A stretch of DNA of 64,000 nt from Hydractinia symbiolongicarpus (GCF_029227915.1 NC_079877.1:28669851-28733850); one strand, 5' to 3'. Counted from the stretch's first letter, positions 1-12,899 are shown. Numbers and translations are program-made. Notes: a model not told the origin generated them from the letters alone.

Positions 1-2200
1 GACTGTCATAGCAAAAAGATCAGCAGCCTCAGACCTTAGCATCTTATCTAAAAACTTTAAAAGTCTTGCAATATCAATTTTTTACGAATTATTGCTAAGA
101 GGTCCCTCAGCACCTTAAGCCTTTCGCACCTTAGCAACCTTTGTCGACCTTCACAGTCAGTTAAAATTAGGCTATAAAATGATTACTATGCTATGAAATA
201 GTTATCAACGAATTTGAATTGTAAGTATAGCTTTCAAATTATACAAGTTTTCCATGACTACTCATGTCGGAGAGAACAATGCCTATTGTTTGTAACATAT
301 TTTTCCTTTGTACATGACCTTGCAATTTTTTTTAAGTTCGGAAGGTGTAAAACGCAGACTACAAATGCAATGCAATTTATATCAATTATGTACCCTCTTT
401 AAATTCGTTTAATGACAAAAACAAAAAATTATCAGAACCGCCCTAAAATTTCCAAACGCTTCAAATAATTGTTTCTAAATCACCAGTCACTGTTTTTACT
501 CAATGTAACACTTTCTTAAACTATGGTTACCTTGCAGAACAAAAGACGAAACAACAATAATGCAGACATCGGAAACCACTTTTTAAGGTTGCTAGGTTTC
601 TTGCGGAGTCCGTAGTTGACATTAAGAGCAATTTTATAGCCACTGATAATAAAAAGATTAAAAAATGTGGTGTAGTAGAGAAAGAAAATGCATCAAGGTT
701 ATATACCAGTATATTTTATTGGTTTACATAACACTCCAAGCAGAAAGAGACAGTGGAAGTTGAATTTCACCTGATGTATCTTAGTGCATCTAAGAAATAA
801 TACACGAGTTAGTTTTCTTTGATATACCGCAGTTATTTCTCAAATTTGTCGAGCAAACTGAACATTTGATAAAATGTGGAATCTTTAGATTCATACAGCA
901 AACAGTACAGTCAAAACAGTTTTTATTAATTTTGTACTAGTTGACCTCTGCTTGGAACAGAAGCTTATTAGTACAAATTAAAAATTAAGAAGACTTTGAC
1001 CGAACATTAATACCACCAAAACATTAAAATTCTCAAATTTTTAAAAACATGCAAAATTCGGAAAACGTATACTAGCTGGCTAAACTCTTTTTTAAAGATG
1101 CATGTCAACAACCGAAGCAACAGTGAGCTAAATGAGTAAAGAAAGACATGGGAATATGTATTTTTGATTAATGCATGAAATTCAAGTAAAGCCGCATTAT
1201 AAATCACGCTATGAGATGGTTGCCATATTCAATTCCTAATTTTTTATTTATTAATTTCTAGACTGAAGAAAACAACATTGTAATTATCACGGAAATTGAT
1301 ATTCATGAAAAATGAATCTGTAGGAATTAAAGACTGGACGTGAAAATTATATAGTCGCAGCCGTGGTTTTAAAAAATTAAACGTTTCCATGCAGAAAAGC
1401 TTGCTAAAACTGACAACGGACTGTCTTTGATAAATAATATAAATACACAATTAAAAACTAATCTAACTTTGTCCTAGTTTCATGCTAACTGAAGTGTCTT
1501 TATAATTTGTGTCAAAGATGATTCAAATTCTAAATAGGCTTAGGGTTAAGAAGGGTCAAAACATTTCTAATTCAAAGTAAAAAGTAGATAAATTTAATTC
1601 TCCAATTTTTGGAACAATGCCAACGAATCGGTTGAAATTAAGGTCAAAGAATATTCTGCAGAAATATCTGCAAACCAGTCAAAGATATATTCCAAGTGCC
1701 GTTACGACAGAAATATAAAGCAATTTTACCAGAATACGTCGACTGTAAGAGTAGATTTGGCGTTTCATTTTGACAAAAAGCCAGACGTACCATCATGTAA
1801 ACATGTTTCGAACAAAGCAAGCACTCATTCTTTGACTCTACACTCCACTACTTAGGATACCATTTACAGAGAAAATGCGAATATTATTATTGTGAGTTTA
1901 CCTTCAATTAGTAACATACAAATGAAAAGAGTTTCACTAAGTACAGCTAACTAAAACTTATTCTTATTCTCTTCTCTAAGACATCAAAAGGATTAAAACA
2001 ATCCACGTAGATTAGTCACTTATTGGTGTGAGATATCAGGACCCTCGCACCAAGTGACATGTACCTTGACCCCATATTTTGTTAAATAAAAAACAGAATG
2101 TAAAAAAGATTGCAGTTTAAAGACATTAACCAAAGGGTGTTTTCCTTATCCGCTCATAAGAAGGAAGATTTCAGGAAAGAAAGAAACATAAAATATAATA
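1..2200. other. Non-coding AT-rich stretch
   Basis: No convincing gene is visible. The short open frames have no recognisable domain, no agreeing splice partners, and a composition like the surrounding DNA. I see no tRNA or repeat array here. Confidence 0.5.
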
Positions 2201-2210
2201 TAGCAAAACA

Positions 2211-2258
2211 ATCGATTGTTGTTGTTTTTGTTGTTGTTGTTTTGTTGTTGTTGTTGTT

Positions 2259-2292
<34 letters not shown>

Positions 2293-2293
2293 C
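2211..2293. repeat. (TTG)n microsatellite
   Basis: Uninterrupted runs of GTT/TTG with a few TTTTG interruptions. The plus frame reads as poly-Cys or poly-Leu, which is an artefact of the repeat. Confidence 0.9.
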
Positions 2294-2518
2294 CAGGCAC
2301 ATAGCCTTGCCACACAAAAACTTTATTGTTGTGTTTATTACTACCCTTGAAGAAAGATTAGCTGGCTTATCAAAAGTTGAGCTACCATATACAAATTTAA
2401 ATGTTTGTCAGGTAAGAAAATCTCAGACTTGCCACGACCAATTAATTATAAAACAATAAAAATATCTTTGAAACAAACAGGAAAAAAAGCAAACAAACAA
2501 AGAACAAAAGACAAAAGA

Positions 2519-2996
2519 CAAACAAATCAACAAATCAACAAATCAACAAATCAACAAATCAACAAATCAACAAATCAACAAATCAACAAATAAACAAATA
2601 AACAAATAAACAAATAAACAAATAAACAAATAAACAAATAAACAAATAAACAAATAAACAAATAAACAAATTAACAAATAAACAAATAAACAAATAAACA
2701 AATAAACAAATAAACAAATAAACAAATAAACAAATAAACAAATAAACAAATAAACAAATAAACAAATAAACAAATAAACAAATAAACAAATAAACAAATA
2801 AACAAATAAACAAATAAACAAATGAACAAATAAACAAATAAACAAATAAACAAATAAACAAATAAACAAATAAACAAATAAACAAATAAACAAATAAACA
2901 AATAAACAAATAAACAAATAAACAAATAAACAAATAAACAAATAAACAAATAAACAAATAAACAAATAAACAAATAAACAAATAAACAAATAAACC
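2519..2996. repeat. Octamer array (AAATCAAC)n then (AAATAAAC)n
   Basis: About eight units of AAATCAAC pass directly into about fifty units of AAATAAAC, with only rare variants (aaattaac near 2669, aaatgaac near 2821). The two halves differ at one position, so one arose by mutation and re-expansion of the other. All three minus frames stay open across the array because the octamer contains no stop on that strand. They read as a repeated LFVYLFIC-type peptide and are not genes. Confidence 0.95.
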
Positions 2997-5095
2997 ATTA
3001 TTATTAGGTACAAATATAGATTGGAACAGGAAACAAAAGAGACAAAACATTACAGCGTTATATTTCCCAATAAGAAAACAAGTAAACAAAATATGAATAC
3101 AACAGACCGTACGTTAAGTGTCTTTGTGTCTTCAATAAGTTGTTCCCTCATATAAAAAACAACAGCTTTACCCATCAACCTAATTGTTATGTCAACGTAA
3201 GGATATACCCCTTCGTCTTTTGTTTTCCATTGTTCTTAGTAAGTGATTATTATTATTTAAGTAAATCTCATTGCATAACAACTAGCTCTTAGTCAATCGG
3301 AAAACATGTCAATATTTTTTGCTGTCTTTTAATAAGACTAAAAACAATTTTGTTTCCATGAGTATTTTCTTTGTTTAAAAGGGAAAATCTTTTCTTTACT
3401 CGATTGAGGTTTGAGCACGAACTTGTTAAGAGTATTGAAGCGTGTTTGATTAGGCCACGTAAAGATGGTTAAAAGTTTATTACATTAACCTAAATTTTTT
3501 GTTTGAAATATAGTTTTCTTTTTTTTTTTGCTTTAACAAACTCTAAACATAAACTTTTAACATTTTTTTCAAAGTTTAGCAAGTTTTGTACTACAAATTG
3601 TACACATTCACGAATAATAAAAATATCACATGGAACAAATTTTTGTTCAATATGTAAATTTAAATGTCGAGACTTGCGTACAATTTTAGAAGTGGTTCAG
3701 TGATTAAGTGACACCAATTGTTTGTATGATAAGCAAACCGTCCAAACATTACTTCCAACCTCAAAAATCCGCAAAATATGCAATATTGAACACTTAAATA
3801 TTTAATAACAACAAATACTTTTCAATGGGTTAAGGTTCCTTTATTAATAACCCACGCGAAAACAAAATTGTTTTGGGACAGATAAGGAGTGCTAAATACG
3901 TCAACGAAACTTGCAGTTCTTAAGTGATATCAACGGTGGTATCATCACTTGAAATTTCATTCATTTAGGAAAATAATAGCGGTAGATGTAGTTATAGACA
4001 TGTGAATAATCACGAGCATATACAATTATAGCAAAATGAGCGTGCTCTATCATTGGTTCTTCGTAAAGTCAACAAGTATTGAACCGACAAATAAAGTGAA
4101 AATTTTTTCTGACAAAAATTTTGTTCGCAAATTATGTATTACATATATGCATATTACATTATTTTATAGAATAATGGGTGCAAAAAAATTGAACAAAATT
4201 TTGAAAATGAACGTCGAAATCCGCCGTATGTTATAAATATTTTGACCGACTATTTTGTCCGCTATTTTCTTATCCGACGAGTAACCGTGACTAAAACCGG
4301 CTTAAGGATAAACGCTGAGCCATCACTAATTCCCATGAACCATTTTATATATCCGATTTTATTCAATTGACCTTTTTTTTAACTCTTACCGTATGTTTCT
4401 ACAAGAACATAAATGACTACAAAGGCTTGTACCATACATAGTTCGGACTATAGTTCCGAATTGTGGTTGAATATCACTTACAGCTTTAAACAAAGTTTAA
4501 ACAAAGTGCACAAAAGCGAAGCGTTGGTATATTTTGCTTCCCGAACCACGTGAGGAACAATACTTGCTATATCAAAGCAAGCTAATCACTGCACCTGTTT
4601 AAGTATCGATGCAGCCAACATAAAATTTACAACAGGTTGTATGATCGTACGTGAAAGTTTATCTGTATCTCAATGCTAGATACCTGAATGCTATGTTTAA
4701 TAATTATAGAGAAATAAATGTGTTGTCTAAATAAAATATGAAACAAGATGATATGGTAACGCAACCACAATTTGCTGGTTTGTTGAAGGTAAGAAAGATT
4801 GTTTGAATTTTTAATTCAACATATTAAATTGAAAATTGGGAAAAAATTAAGAAGTTTGAAATATTTACGTTGAAGGTACGATCACGAAAGAAAGCACAAA
4901 AAGCGCAAGAATATGATAACACGGGAATAAAGCAAGCTGAAAATATTTTTTCGTACATCAATGAAAGCATAATAATTTAGCTGAAAGTTTGCAAACATCC
5001 AGATCAATTTACATGAAAGTCTTGTCAAAAGATTTTTACTAAGAGAAATATAATAACAGTTTAAAAACAATACTTTGGTTGTGTTGTTTTAAAAA
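2997..5095. other. Non-coding AT-rich stretch
   Basis: No gene is supported. A start followed by a good donor (ATG at 4738, AAG|GTAAGA at 4788/4789) could be a first exon, but no partner exon was found. No interspersed repeat was recognised. Confidence 0.45.
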
Positions 5096-5829
5096 TTAAA
5101 GACCGGGGCAAATCAAGGCAACTTTTTGAGCAACATCACCCGTCAACATTTGTTGATGAACATTTTGACTCGATTTCCTATGAGTACTCTAAATATGTTG
5201 ATCAACATTTATAAACTTTTTTAAAAATGTTGATCAACATTGTTGATGAGTTTTGTATGTTGCTGCGATTTGCTATAGCTATCAACATTTCTGGCAACAT
5301 TTTTCAGTATTCGAATCATTTAATTGCAAATTTGAATGTTCTAACACGAATGTTCGAGTGTATACACGACTTGCATGAAAAAAAAATCAAAACATAGAGA
5401 TATATTCATTTCAAAAATGGCGGAAGTCACTGCGGTGTGATATAAGGCTCGATCAACTGTAAAATATGTTTGAATGAGTTGTAATCCATCCTCATCATTT
5501 CTCTATACGTTCTTGTATTCTCAGCCCTTAGCTTACTAGACGAGGTTTTCATAGACTCCTTCCTCTTCCCTTCTTTGAAGCCATTTTCTGGTAGTGCCTC
5601 GCTTTCTTTTTTCATCGTCATCTCTTACCAATGCCAGCAATAAACATGCTGCAGCTTTCTTCTCCGCCATTTTGAAAAAAGAGAATGAATGGCCACGTTT
5701 CAGTAGAATGTAGTTGCTAGAAATGTTGACAAGAATGTTGACGAGGGTATAGCAAATCGTACCAACATATTGCTCAAAATGTTGACGAGAATGTTGACCG
5801 AGAATTTTGATCGATTTGCTCCGGGCTTA
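5096..5829. mobile_element. PIF/Harbinger deletion derivative
   Basis: The ends form imperfect terminal inverted repeats: the left end reads CCGGGGCAAATC near 5103 and the right end, in reverse complement, CCGGAGCAAATC near 5825. Both are flanked by TTA/TAA, consistent with the 3-bp target of PIF/Harbinger elements. Sub-terminal parts on both sides are rich in a TGTTGATCAACAT-like motif. The interior keeps only the N-terminal part of a transposase reading frame on the minus strand. It is therefore a non-autonomous internal-deletion copy. Confidence 0.65.
5427..5670 (-). pseudogene. Harbinger-type transposase N-terminal fragment
   Basis: From an ATG at 5670 the minus strand reads MAEKKAAACLLLALV, then a basic stretch containing RKWLQRREEEGVYENL. 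After a shift of frame the next frame reads YREMMRMDYNSFKHILQLIE and stops at 5427. This order (basic WL..RE..GVY motif, then YR..MRM....F..LL.LIEP.I) matches the N terminus of Harbinger nuclease-type transposases in animals. The DDE domain is missing, so the product cannot be a transposase. The frameshift and truncation make it a relic inside the inverted-repeat element. Confidence 0.6.
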
Positions 5830-6008
5830 ACTTTATATTTCTTTAGTGTAGTGTGAATTGCAGATGAGACTGCAGGTCTCAAAATATATTATTTAAAACC
5901 AATACATTGTTGGTCTTCGACTTACATATGAGTTAGAAATTGTTAATTTAATACGTTATGGTAATTAACTTCCTTAAGATTGTGTATTTAAGTAAAACTA
6001 TCCTGGTT

Positions 6009-6403
6009 TTAGATTCGGTTATATACTTCTGCTGGTGTCGCTGATAGTACTTTTCTATCCTTTTTCCTCATTTCTTTCTTTGTAAGAGTTTTAAAATCAA
6101 AACAAATTCCAAAATGACTTCCTTCCTCTACATGAAACACCTTTTGTTGGCAAGTCTGGTCACGTTGGCAGTTCATAAGGCACACCAATCGAGATATGTT
6201 CTCCACTGAATTATTTATTTCGTCTTTATACACAACTCGACTGAAACTTCTGAAATAAGTTTGCATGGCTAAAAAAACACAAAAATTTAGCACCATGAAA
6301 AAGACATAAGCCGAGAAAACCAGCCGAAAATAAAACAATAATAATACAAAGAATAACAGCAACGAAAACAAAACAAAAACAACAAAAACACATTAACAAC
6401 AAT

Positions 6404-6440
<37 letters not shown>

Positions 6441-9400
6441 CAATAACAACAATAAGAACAGCGACGACAACAACAACGAAAACAATGTATAATTTTTTTT
6501 AGCTTTGGACCCAAAACTTCGTCACATTAAAAAATATTGACCAAAGAAAATCTTGATGCTTCTATAATTTCCTTATAAGGGGTGCAATATCACAAGGAGA
6601 CTTTGTGATCATTTACCATCAAGGTGATATTGGTGCAGAAATAGAATATTCAATTTCTCACCCTTTAAAAGGGTAAGGGATTTAAATTGTCGCTATCAAT
6701 CTTAGAGCATTTATCTCTTCGTCAAGCTAGGTGAAATTATTAGCTAGCTGGAGAGTTTTTATATGATCATTGAAACAGAGAACAGCTTAGCTTTGTTGTC
6801 TGAAGGTTTTTTACATGTCAAAGGAATTTTGCAAAACAAAACAAAACAAAACAAAAAGTAACAAAACAAAACATAATAAAACAAAACAAAACAAAACAAA
6901 ACAAAACAAAACAAAACACAACACAACACAACACAACACAACGCAACATAACAAAACAAAACAAAACAAAACAAAACAAAACAAAACAAAACAAAACAAA
7001 ACAAAAACAAAACAAAACAAAACAAAACAAAACAAAACAAAATAAAACGAAGCAAAAAACAAAACAACAATGACAAAGAAGAACAATAAGAACCAACAGC
7101 AACAAAAACACCAACAATCACAGAGCTTACCATTTTGGTATTGTGAGTATGCGTGTTCTGTTTCTTTTTTTTGTCCATTACATGGTGGTTTATTGCAAAT
7201 TCGCTCTCGTGTTTTCTGGCCACAGCTTTTAATATAGTCGCTCCAATCGTTAAATTTATTTTGACCTATGTAAGAAAGTAAACTTAATTTTCTGGTAACT
7301 AATATGGCATATGGCATGGCAATAACATTAGATCCTATGTATCTTTATCTTTTACAATGACCAACGATTGTAAACACCTTGATCAAGCGAAAAAGTAGAA
7401 GGTCCTCTCATGTGTGTATTTTTTGAGGAGAGAAACCTAGTGAGAGGTATAATTTGAATTAATGCTTTTCTTGTATTGGCTAACCTCTTGTAGCTAGAAA
7501 AAGTGGCAAGTGTGATTGGAACCTTACATTTTCACTGTATTAAGGTATTGTTATATTACCCTATTTCTTTACGTGATAAATTTGTTGTCTTTCTTACCAG
7601 GAGAGTTTTCATAACTTTTTCGTAGTCATAAAAATTGATTCAGCTTTCGATTAAATTAAAATTTCGATTAAATGCATTTGTTCTAAGTTCTTCTAAATAA
7701 TGGTGTTGTAATAAGATTTTGTTTACAGAATAAACTGGGTATTTAACAGAAGTGATTTAAAACAACTCGAAAAATATTCAAGCTGCGAGAGGAAATTGCT
7801 CATTTTAGTCATGCAGAGGAACGAAAGATCAAAAAAAATTACATAAAAAATTATAAAGCTAAAAAAAAAAAATTAAAAAATTTGTGGGAATGTGTGAAAA
7901 TAACAACTGGTGTAAAAAAATTTATAAATATTCGGTTTGTTTCAAGTCCTTGTAATAATTCTCAATTATAGATAATTCGTTCGTTTCCGATTTTTGCTGT
8001 TCTTTTTTACCAATCTTTGTACACAACACTTGCGCAGATGTTAACGAAGTTTTTACGTGAAAAAAGTTTCTGATCGTTATCATCATCAAAATCAAAACAA
8101 ATTAACAACATCCTAGAATTTTACTCTCTTTTATTTTTTAACACAACGAAGCAACTGGGAAAGAGGGAAGTGTGATCAGGCAAAGTCTACCACACACCTT
8201 CCCCTGTAGCTGTAATGTTCTTTAAAATGTCGAGAGCGTGATCGCGTAAATCTCTGATTTCAACGACCCTTAGGTCAGATTTTGCGGACAATTTTGTATT
8301 TTATGTTCGGAATATATAAGTAAAACAAAAAAAGACAAAATGGCACGTTGTATAAAACGTGATGAGCACTGTGGTGGTTTACAGTGAGATCGTTTGACCG
8401 AAAATTGTTGACAAAAAGGGATCAGTTTTATTACTCTTTAGTGGTCACCTTGAAGGAACTAAGGTCAAAAATGTCATTTCTGTGACATAATTAATTTATT
8501 CTTGGAACGTGAAGTGTTATTGATGTGGAACGGGAAGGGTTATCGATGTGGAACAGGAGACTTTTGTGGTGACTTTTGTGAAAATTCGTGAAATTAAGAC
8601 CACGTTAAATTTTACAATAATTGACTGTCCTCAAAAATAAATTCTTTCTCAAAACAATTTTGGTAAAATGGATTTTGGATACGACAAAATGGACCGTGTA
8701 TCACCATTTAATGTTTCAATTGCGAATTTCTTAAACTGTAAATTTAATTAAGGCCAAATGTTCTATATTACCAAATCGTCAAATATTAACCAGACATCTA
8801 GTTCCCAAATAACAATAAGTGCATAAAGGAAATATCAAATTTTTTGTCAAAAAGAAATTAGGATTGGAATAATTTTTAACAGAAATGTACAGATCAATGC
8901 TCAGTACAAGCTCGAACACAGCACCTTTTAATCGCTAAAACTATCAGAAATCGCAGCGCCGTTGAGAAGCAAATAGTACTGGGGGCGAGGCTGTATTCAC
9001 TAGCCATTTTTTGTGGTTTGCATAAGCTTTGTGCTAAAGATGAACTTTGAGGCCTGGAACATGACAACAGCGAAGCCTCGAGATAATCCAGGGGCTACTG
9101 CACACATATTTATTAAGAATGATTACGAAACAAAGTTCTACTTTCTACTTTTAAGTGTAAAAATCTTCTGAAGTTTTGAAGAATACGAAAGCATGTGACT
9201 GTGGTATTGATTGAAAAAGAGGAGAGGAATAAAATTTTTAATTTTGTTATGTCAAAATAGTCATGCTTCCTTTCCCCTTTTCGGTAAACAAAGGTTCTTA
9301 TCCCACTTTGAAACCAGTCACTTGTTTTCGTAACATTTGTACATTGTAAAGTTGGAAGAGTTTTATTAGTACAAAGCAAAAAATAGATTGCATATTAGAA

Positions 9401-9775
9401 AAGAATACCGAAAATATACTTCTTATTTTTTCTTAATGATCAACAACTTCTCTTTCTCCTTATTAGCTGCATTCTTTCCATTTTTTCTTTCGTTGTAATA
9501 CTGATAATTTTATGTGATACATAGAGACCTGGCGACACCCTGCGTCACGCGGAAACATAGCCACACCTGTGTTACGCGTAAGCCTAGCGACACTACGTAA
9601 CGCGCAGACGAATCCTTGAGATTTTAGAACTTTATGCGTTTCGGATACCTAGCGAACATTTACAAGGTGGCATAATGTAACATAAAAAATTGATAATCTA
9701 ACAAAACTTACCGTTGACTAAACACAGAATCAGGTAAAAAAACGGAATAATAGTTACGACACTTGATTTTGTCAT
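6009..9775 (-). CDS. Small secreted protein with TSP1-like motif and Cys-rich tail
   Basis: Three exons in matching phase 1: 9712-9775, 7131-7265 and 6009-6268, giving 152 residues. Exon 1 starts at an ATG and encodes a signal peptide (residues 1-21, hydrophobic core TIIPFFYLILCLV), then donor G|GTAAGT. Exon 2 (acceptor ACATAG, donor ATG|GTAAGC) carries a thrombospondin type-1-like motif, NDWSDYIKSCGQKTRERIC, with W29, C36, C45 and C50. This is shorter than a full TSP1 domain. Exon 3 (acceptor TTTTTTTAG) has cysteines 96, 100, 106 and 122 in a PAN/apple-like spacing, and sequons at N85 and N90. A secreted, glycosylated product is inferred; the function is unknown. Introns 1 and 2 hold only repeats and unremarkable sequence. 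The domain names are my reading, not a profile hit. Confidence 0.6.
6385..6480. repeat. (CAA)n microsatellite
   Basis: CAA units with some ATAA and GACGACAA interruptions, lying in an intron of the secreted-protein gene. Minus-strand open frames of poly-Leu or poly-Val type are repeat artefacts. Confidence 0.85.
6832..7065. repeat. (AAAAC)n pentamer array with CACAA core
   Basis: Pentamer AAAAC units flank a middle block of ACACA/ACAAC variants (about 6915-6950). Long FCFVLFC-type open frames on the minus strand come from the pentamer having no stops and are not genes. The array sits 66 bp inside the intron, downstream of the TSP1-like exon. Confidence 0.9.
7320..9525. other. Intron sequence without further features
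   Basis: Most of intron 1 of the secreted-protein gene. A minus open frame at 9113-9379 with a few Cys and Asn residues lacks clear splice sites and was not accepted as an exon. A weak direct duplication (GTTAT..ATGTGGAAC) lies near 8515-8560. Confidence 0.4.
9528..9616. repeat. Short GC-rich triplicated unit
   Basis: Three diverged copies of about 28 bp, each of the form CCT-GCGACAC..CTGCGT-ACGCG. They stand out because the surrounding DNA is AT-rich. Confidence 0.6.
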
Positions 9776-10149
9776 GTTAAATAAAAACAAACTTCCTTCA
9801 ACGAATTTTTTTTATCTATTATTATAATCTATATCTTTGTAGAACTTTTCACGCCGTTTAAAAAGACAGTTAAATTAAACGGCACAGATGGTTGACTGGA
9901 AATTGGTTTTTATTTTTCGGAAGCCACATAACATCAATAAATTATTATTTTTTCACTTTTATTTCACAGTTTAAGTGACGTATTACAAACTCGTTCCCAG
10001 ACTCCATTAACCTTGCATTGCAAGAGGAACAAGAAGTTACTGGGAATTATATTGGCACTATAGAGATAATTAAATTTACACAAAACTCCTCAGAGCCGAC
10101 TTTTTACGATAAATTTTAATTTTGTTTTAGTTCAATTTTGTTTAAGAAT

Positions 10150-10510
10150 TTGTTTTAACTAGTCGTTAGCCCGTGGAAAATCCTCGGGTTCGCCCGTCCT
10201 TTTTATACCGCATCACATGCATCTCTCGCTACTTGCGAAGCTAAGCTACCATTGTGCGTGACAGACAGACAGACGTAAACAAGTACTATAATATAGATAA
10301 AACTGTGTCCTTTTTATACTTGAGCAGCTAAGCCACCATTTTGCGTGACAGACAGACAGACGTATACGAGTATTATAATATAGACTAGCCGTTAACCCGT
10401 GGAAATATCCACGGGGTCACCCGTCCTTTATATATCGCATTTCGTGTTTCTGTAACAGGACGCAGTTTTCGCGGACAGACAGACAAAATACGGCTATTAT
10501 TAAAGAGATA
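10150..10510 (+). repeat. Cluster of short interspersed elements (CCCGTGG hairpin family)
   Basis: Two near-complete copies start at about 10158 and 10384 with TAG(C/T)CGTTA(A/G)CCCGTGGAAA, then a hairpin-forming GTGGA..TCCACGGG stretch and CCCGTCCTTT. They run to a GACAGACAGAC block and an ATTATAATATAG end. A partial copy lies between them at 10299-10385. A third, inverted copy is at 44878-44997. This is a dispersed non-autonomous family whose class I cannot assign. Confidence 0.65.
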
Positions 10511-10641
10511 TTTAAATAATTCGTAATATTTTTATTGGAACAGCAAGAAATATGAATGCAAAACAGAATTCCACCGCATAGAACCTACATTTTAAGTGAA
10601 TGAAGCAATTCTAATTATAGACCCTTAAATAACCTTTTTAT

Positions 10642-10735
10642 TAAAACAACAACAACAACAACAACAACAAACAACGAGAGCAATAACGATAACAACAACA
10701 TCAACAACAACAACAACAATAACAACAAAATAAAT
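10642..10735. repeat. (CAA)n microsatellite
   Basis: Interrupted CAA array with ACAATAAC variants. Confidence 0.85.
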
Positions 10736-12660
10736 AAAGATATTAAAACAATTAAAATAATCAATAATACTTGCTGCAAGTAATTACCCTTTCAAAATCT
10801 TCCATCCTTAGTTGGCGATGCATTTTGTCGGAATCACAATATCTGACCGAGAGGTCACTTCATAAATCACCAGCGGTTATAATTAGACAATTCCAATAAA
10901 CTGAATCACTCACAAACGACAACAAAGTTGTTAACATAATGTCAAAATGATATGTGTGGCCAGAATAAAATTTTCTTTGTAAGTTTTTATAATCTAATTG
11001 GTTTTAAAAATAAGTGTGCTTTCCCAGAACATCTCTCAGACGGTATCAATGGAAACATACAAATTAGTCAATAATTAATTCTATTGTCAGTGACGTTGTT
11101 AGTCACTTTTCTTAACTTTCGCAAGTTAATTGACTTGATTTCGAGGCTTTTGGACTCTGAAAGTGTATTGTGAATCTAAATTGGATCGTTAGTTAAATTT
11201 CATCAGTTGAGCTTAGCAACTAAACACCCAGTCAGACGCCAGTCCAAACGGCGCCTGCTCTAAAATATAAATTTTTAGTAACCGCCTTTGTCGATTCATC
11301 ATTCGTTTAAAACTAGACGAAAAGTGAAAAACAACGTCACTCGCAGAGATGATTAATTATTGGCAGCTTTTCAAATTCTTCTTGTCAAAAAACTTTCGCG
11401 AAGATCATTTTAACATTTTTTTTGCGAGAACTAACATTCGGGATAGGCCTAGGTATTGATTGTTATGCGTTCAAGGACGTCCTGAAATAGCGTGTAAAGT
11501 TACTCTAAAATGTCAGCAAATATAAAAAACACGTAATATTCGAATCGATTCAAAGAGTTGGGTTCCAGTTATAACTACGGAAACCTTAAAAGCCCCAAGT
11601 GATATAAAGGAAAAAGAATTATCTCTTAAAAGAGATTTCAGAAAAAATGAAACTTCGCGAGAATTAGCTTTTGCGAATAGCCTATTTCAATATATCTTGA
11701 AGAAATAAACTTTTGCGTTTGAGATTTTCCTCACTTTCGCGATTTGAGTCGAAAATTGCGAAATCGCGAAAGTGTCATCCTATAAAGGAAATTGCAAGCA
11801 CTCTAGCTTTTAACATAAACTTGGAAATGTCCATGAATAGATAGTGACACAGAACTTAACAAATATGTTTTAGATAACCAGGAATCATGTAAAAACGCTA
11901 TTAAATAACCTCGTTCCGAAGGATCTTTTATGTCTGTTCCAATAACACCATAGTATAAATGAAGTTGCTCTCATGATTACTTTCTCATTCTGTCTGATCT
12001 GTTTGTACGGTTATGCTAGCATGGCGTAGGAATCTATTTCATGTACTTTGTTGTTAAACATATATGCTGTTGTATTTATTCCCATCTGCCTTTCAATGCT
12101 CAACGATATATAATAGTCGAAAATATACTTAGCTGTGTCAGGACTAAAATAGCTAACCACCATTCTTCACAGAACAACAAAAGCACCAGCAGCAAACCAG
12201 CAATCTCTGCAGAATAATCAGAGATCCGACAGTAAATGAACCATAAGGTGGCGGAATATGTAGTCCGAATGATCACTATTAAAAAACACGGTGGCCAATA
12301 CGTGGCATTTTTAACGACAAAATTTTACATTATTTTGAAATGAACATATTCGCGATATAATCGCGATATATTCGTGATATATTCGCTACATAAAAAATAA
12401 ATAGCGAATAAGTCGTGGTCACAGGAACGTTTGTAAGATAGCAACAGAGACGCCATATTGAATATTGAGTTAGGTCTTAATGCTGTGTTTTGCTTTCAAA
12501 TTTTTTGTTTTTGTTCTTTGCATTTTTAGGATAGTTGAATTTCTAGTTAAAATTCTAAATTTCAAAGTAAATATTTTTTGTTACGTTTTGTATAAATTTT
12601 AAACGCTTCAAGATTTTGGCTACAGATGTATTTTCTTCGGCTACTGCTCAATACAAGCAA
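10736..12660. other. Non-coding, no gene seen
   Basis: AT-rich sequence with several TTCGCGAA-like and TCGCGATATA-like words (11390-11770, 12350-12400) that may be old MITE pieces, but no inverted-repeat ends could be fixed. No coding region is supported. Confidence 0.4.
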
Positions 12661-12663
12661 ACG

Positions 12664-12746
12664 CAACTTCGTCCCCGGGGTCTTGTGGCTTCAGGGCCGT
12701 TATCACAGTGTGGCAACGACAAGACAAAATGCCCTGGGAACGAGGG
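12664..12746 (+). mobile_element. MITE, AACCTCGTTCCC family (copy a)
   Basis: Starts AACTTCGTCCCCGGGGTC and ends CCCTGGGAACGAGG, an imperfect inverted repeat. The interior shares TCTTGTGGC and AAAATGCC words with the copies at 13719 and 33668. Flanking direct repeats are not clear in this copy. Confidence 0.6.
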
Positions 12747-12899
12747 CAACGCAAATGCGCAAAGGAAAGGAAATCGGGCAATAGCCTTCACCAATGACAT
12801 ATTTTTAATTAATTGCAACCTTGCCCCCAGGGCTGTTCTACGATTACAAAATCTTGACGGGGCCCCTCCGTAATATTACAAAGCCGCCGTTAAAGAATT

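Noticed and set aside
2567-3089. Long minus-strand open frames over the octamer array (148 and 168 codons)
   Set aside because: The octamer has no stop on that strand in any frame; composition is pure repeat.
4738-4788. Possible first exon (ATG, 17 codons, AAG|GTAAGA)
   Set aside because: No partner exon in phase was found downstream on the plus strand.
6759-7317. Minus-strand open frames through the AAAAC array
   Set aside because: Only the first part (7131-7265) is an exon; the rest is an artefact of the pentamer.
9113-9379. Minus-strand open frame inside an intron of the secreted-protein gene
   Set aside because: No suitable acceptor and donor; exons on both sides already join in phase without it.
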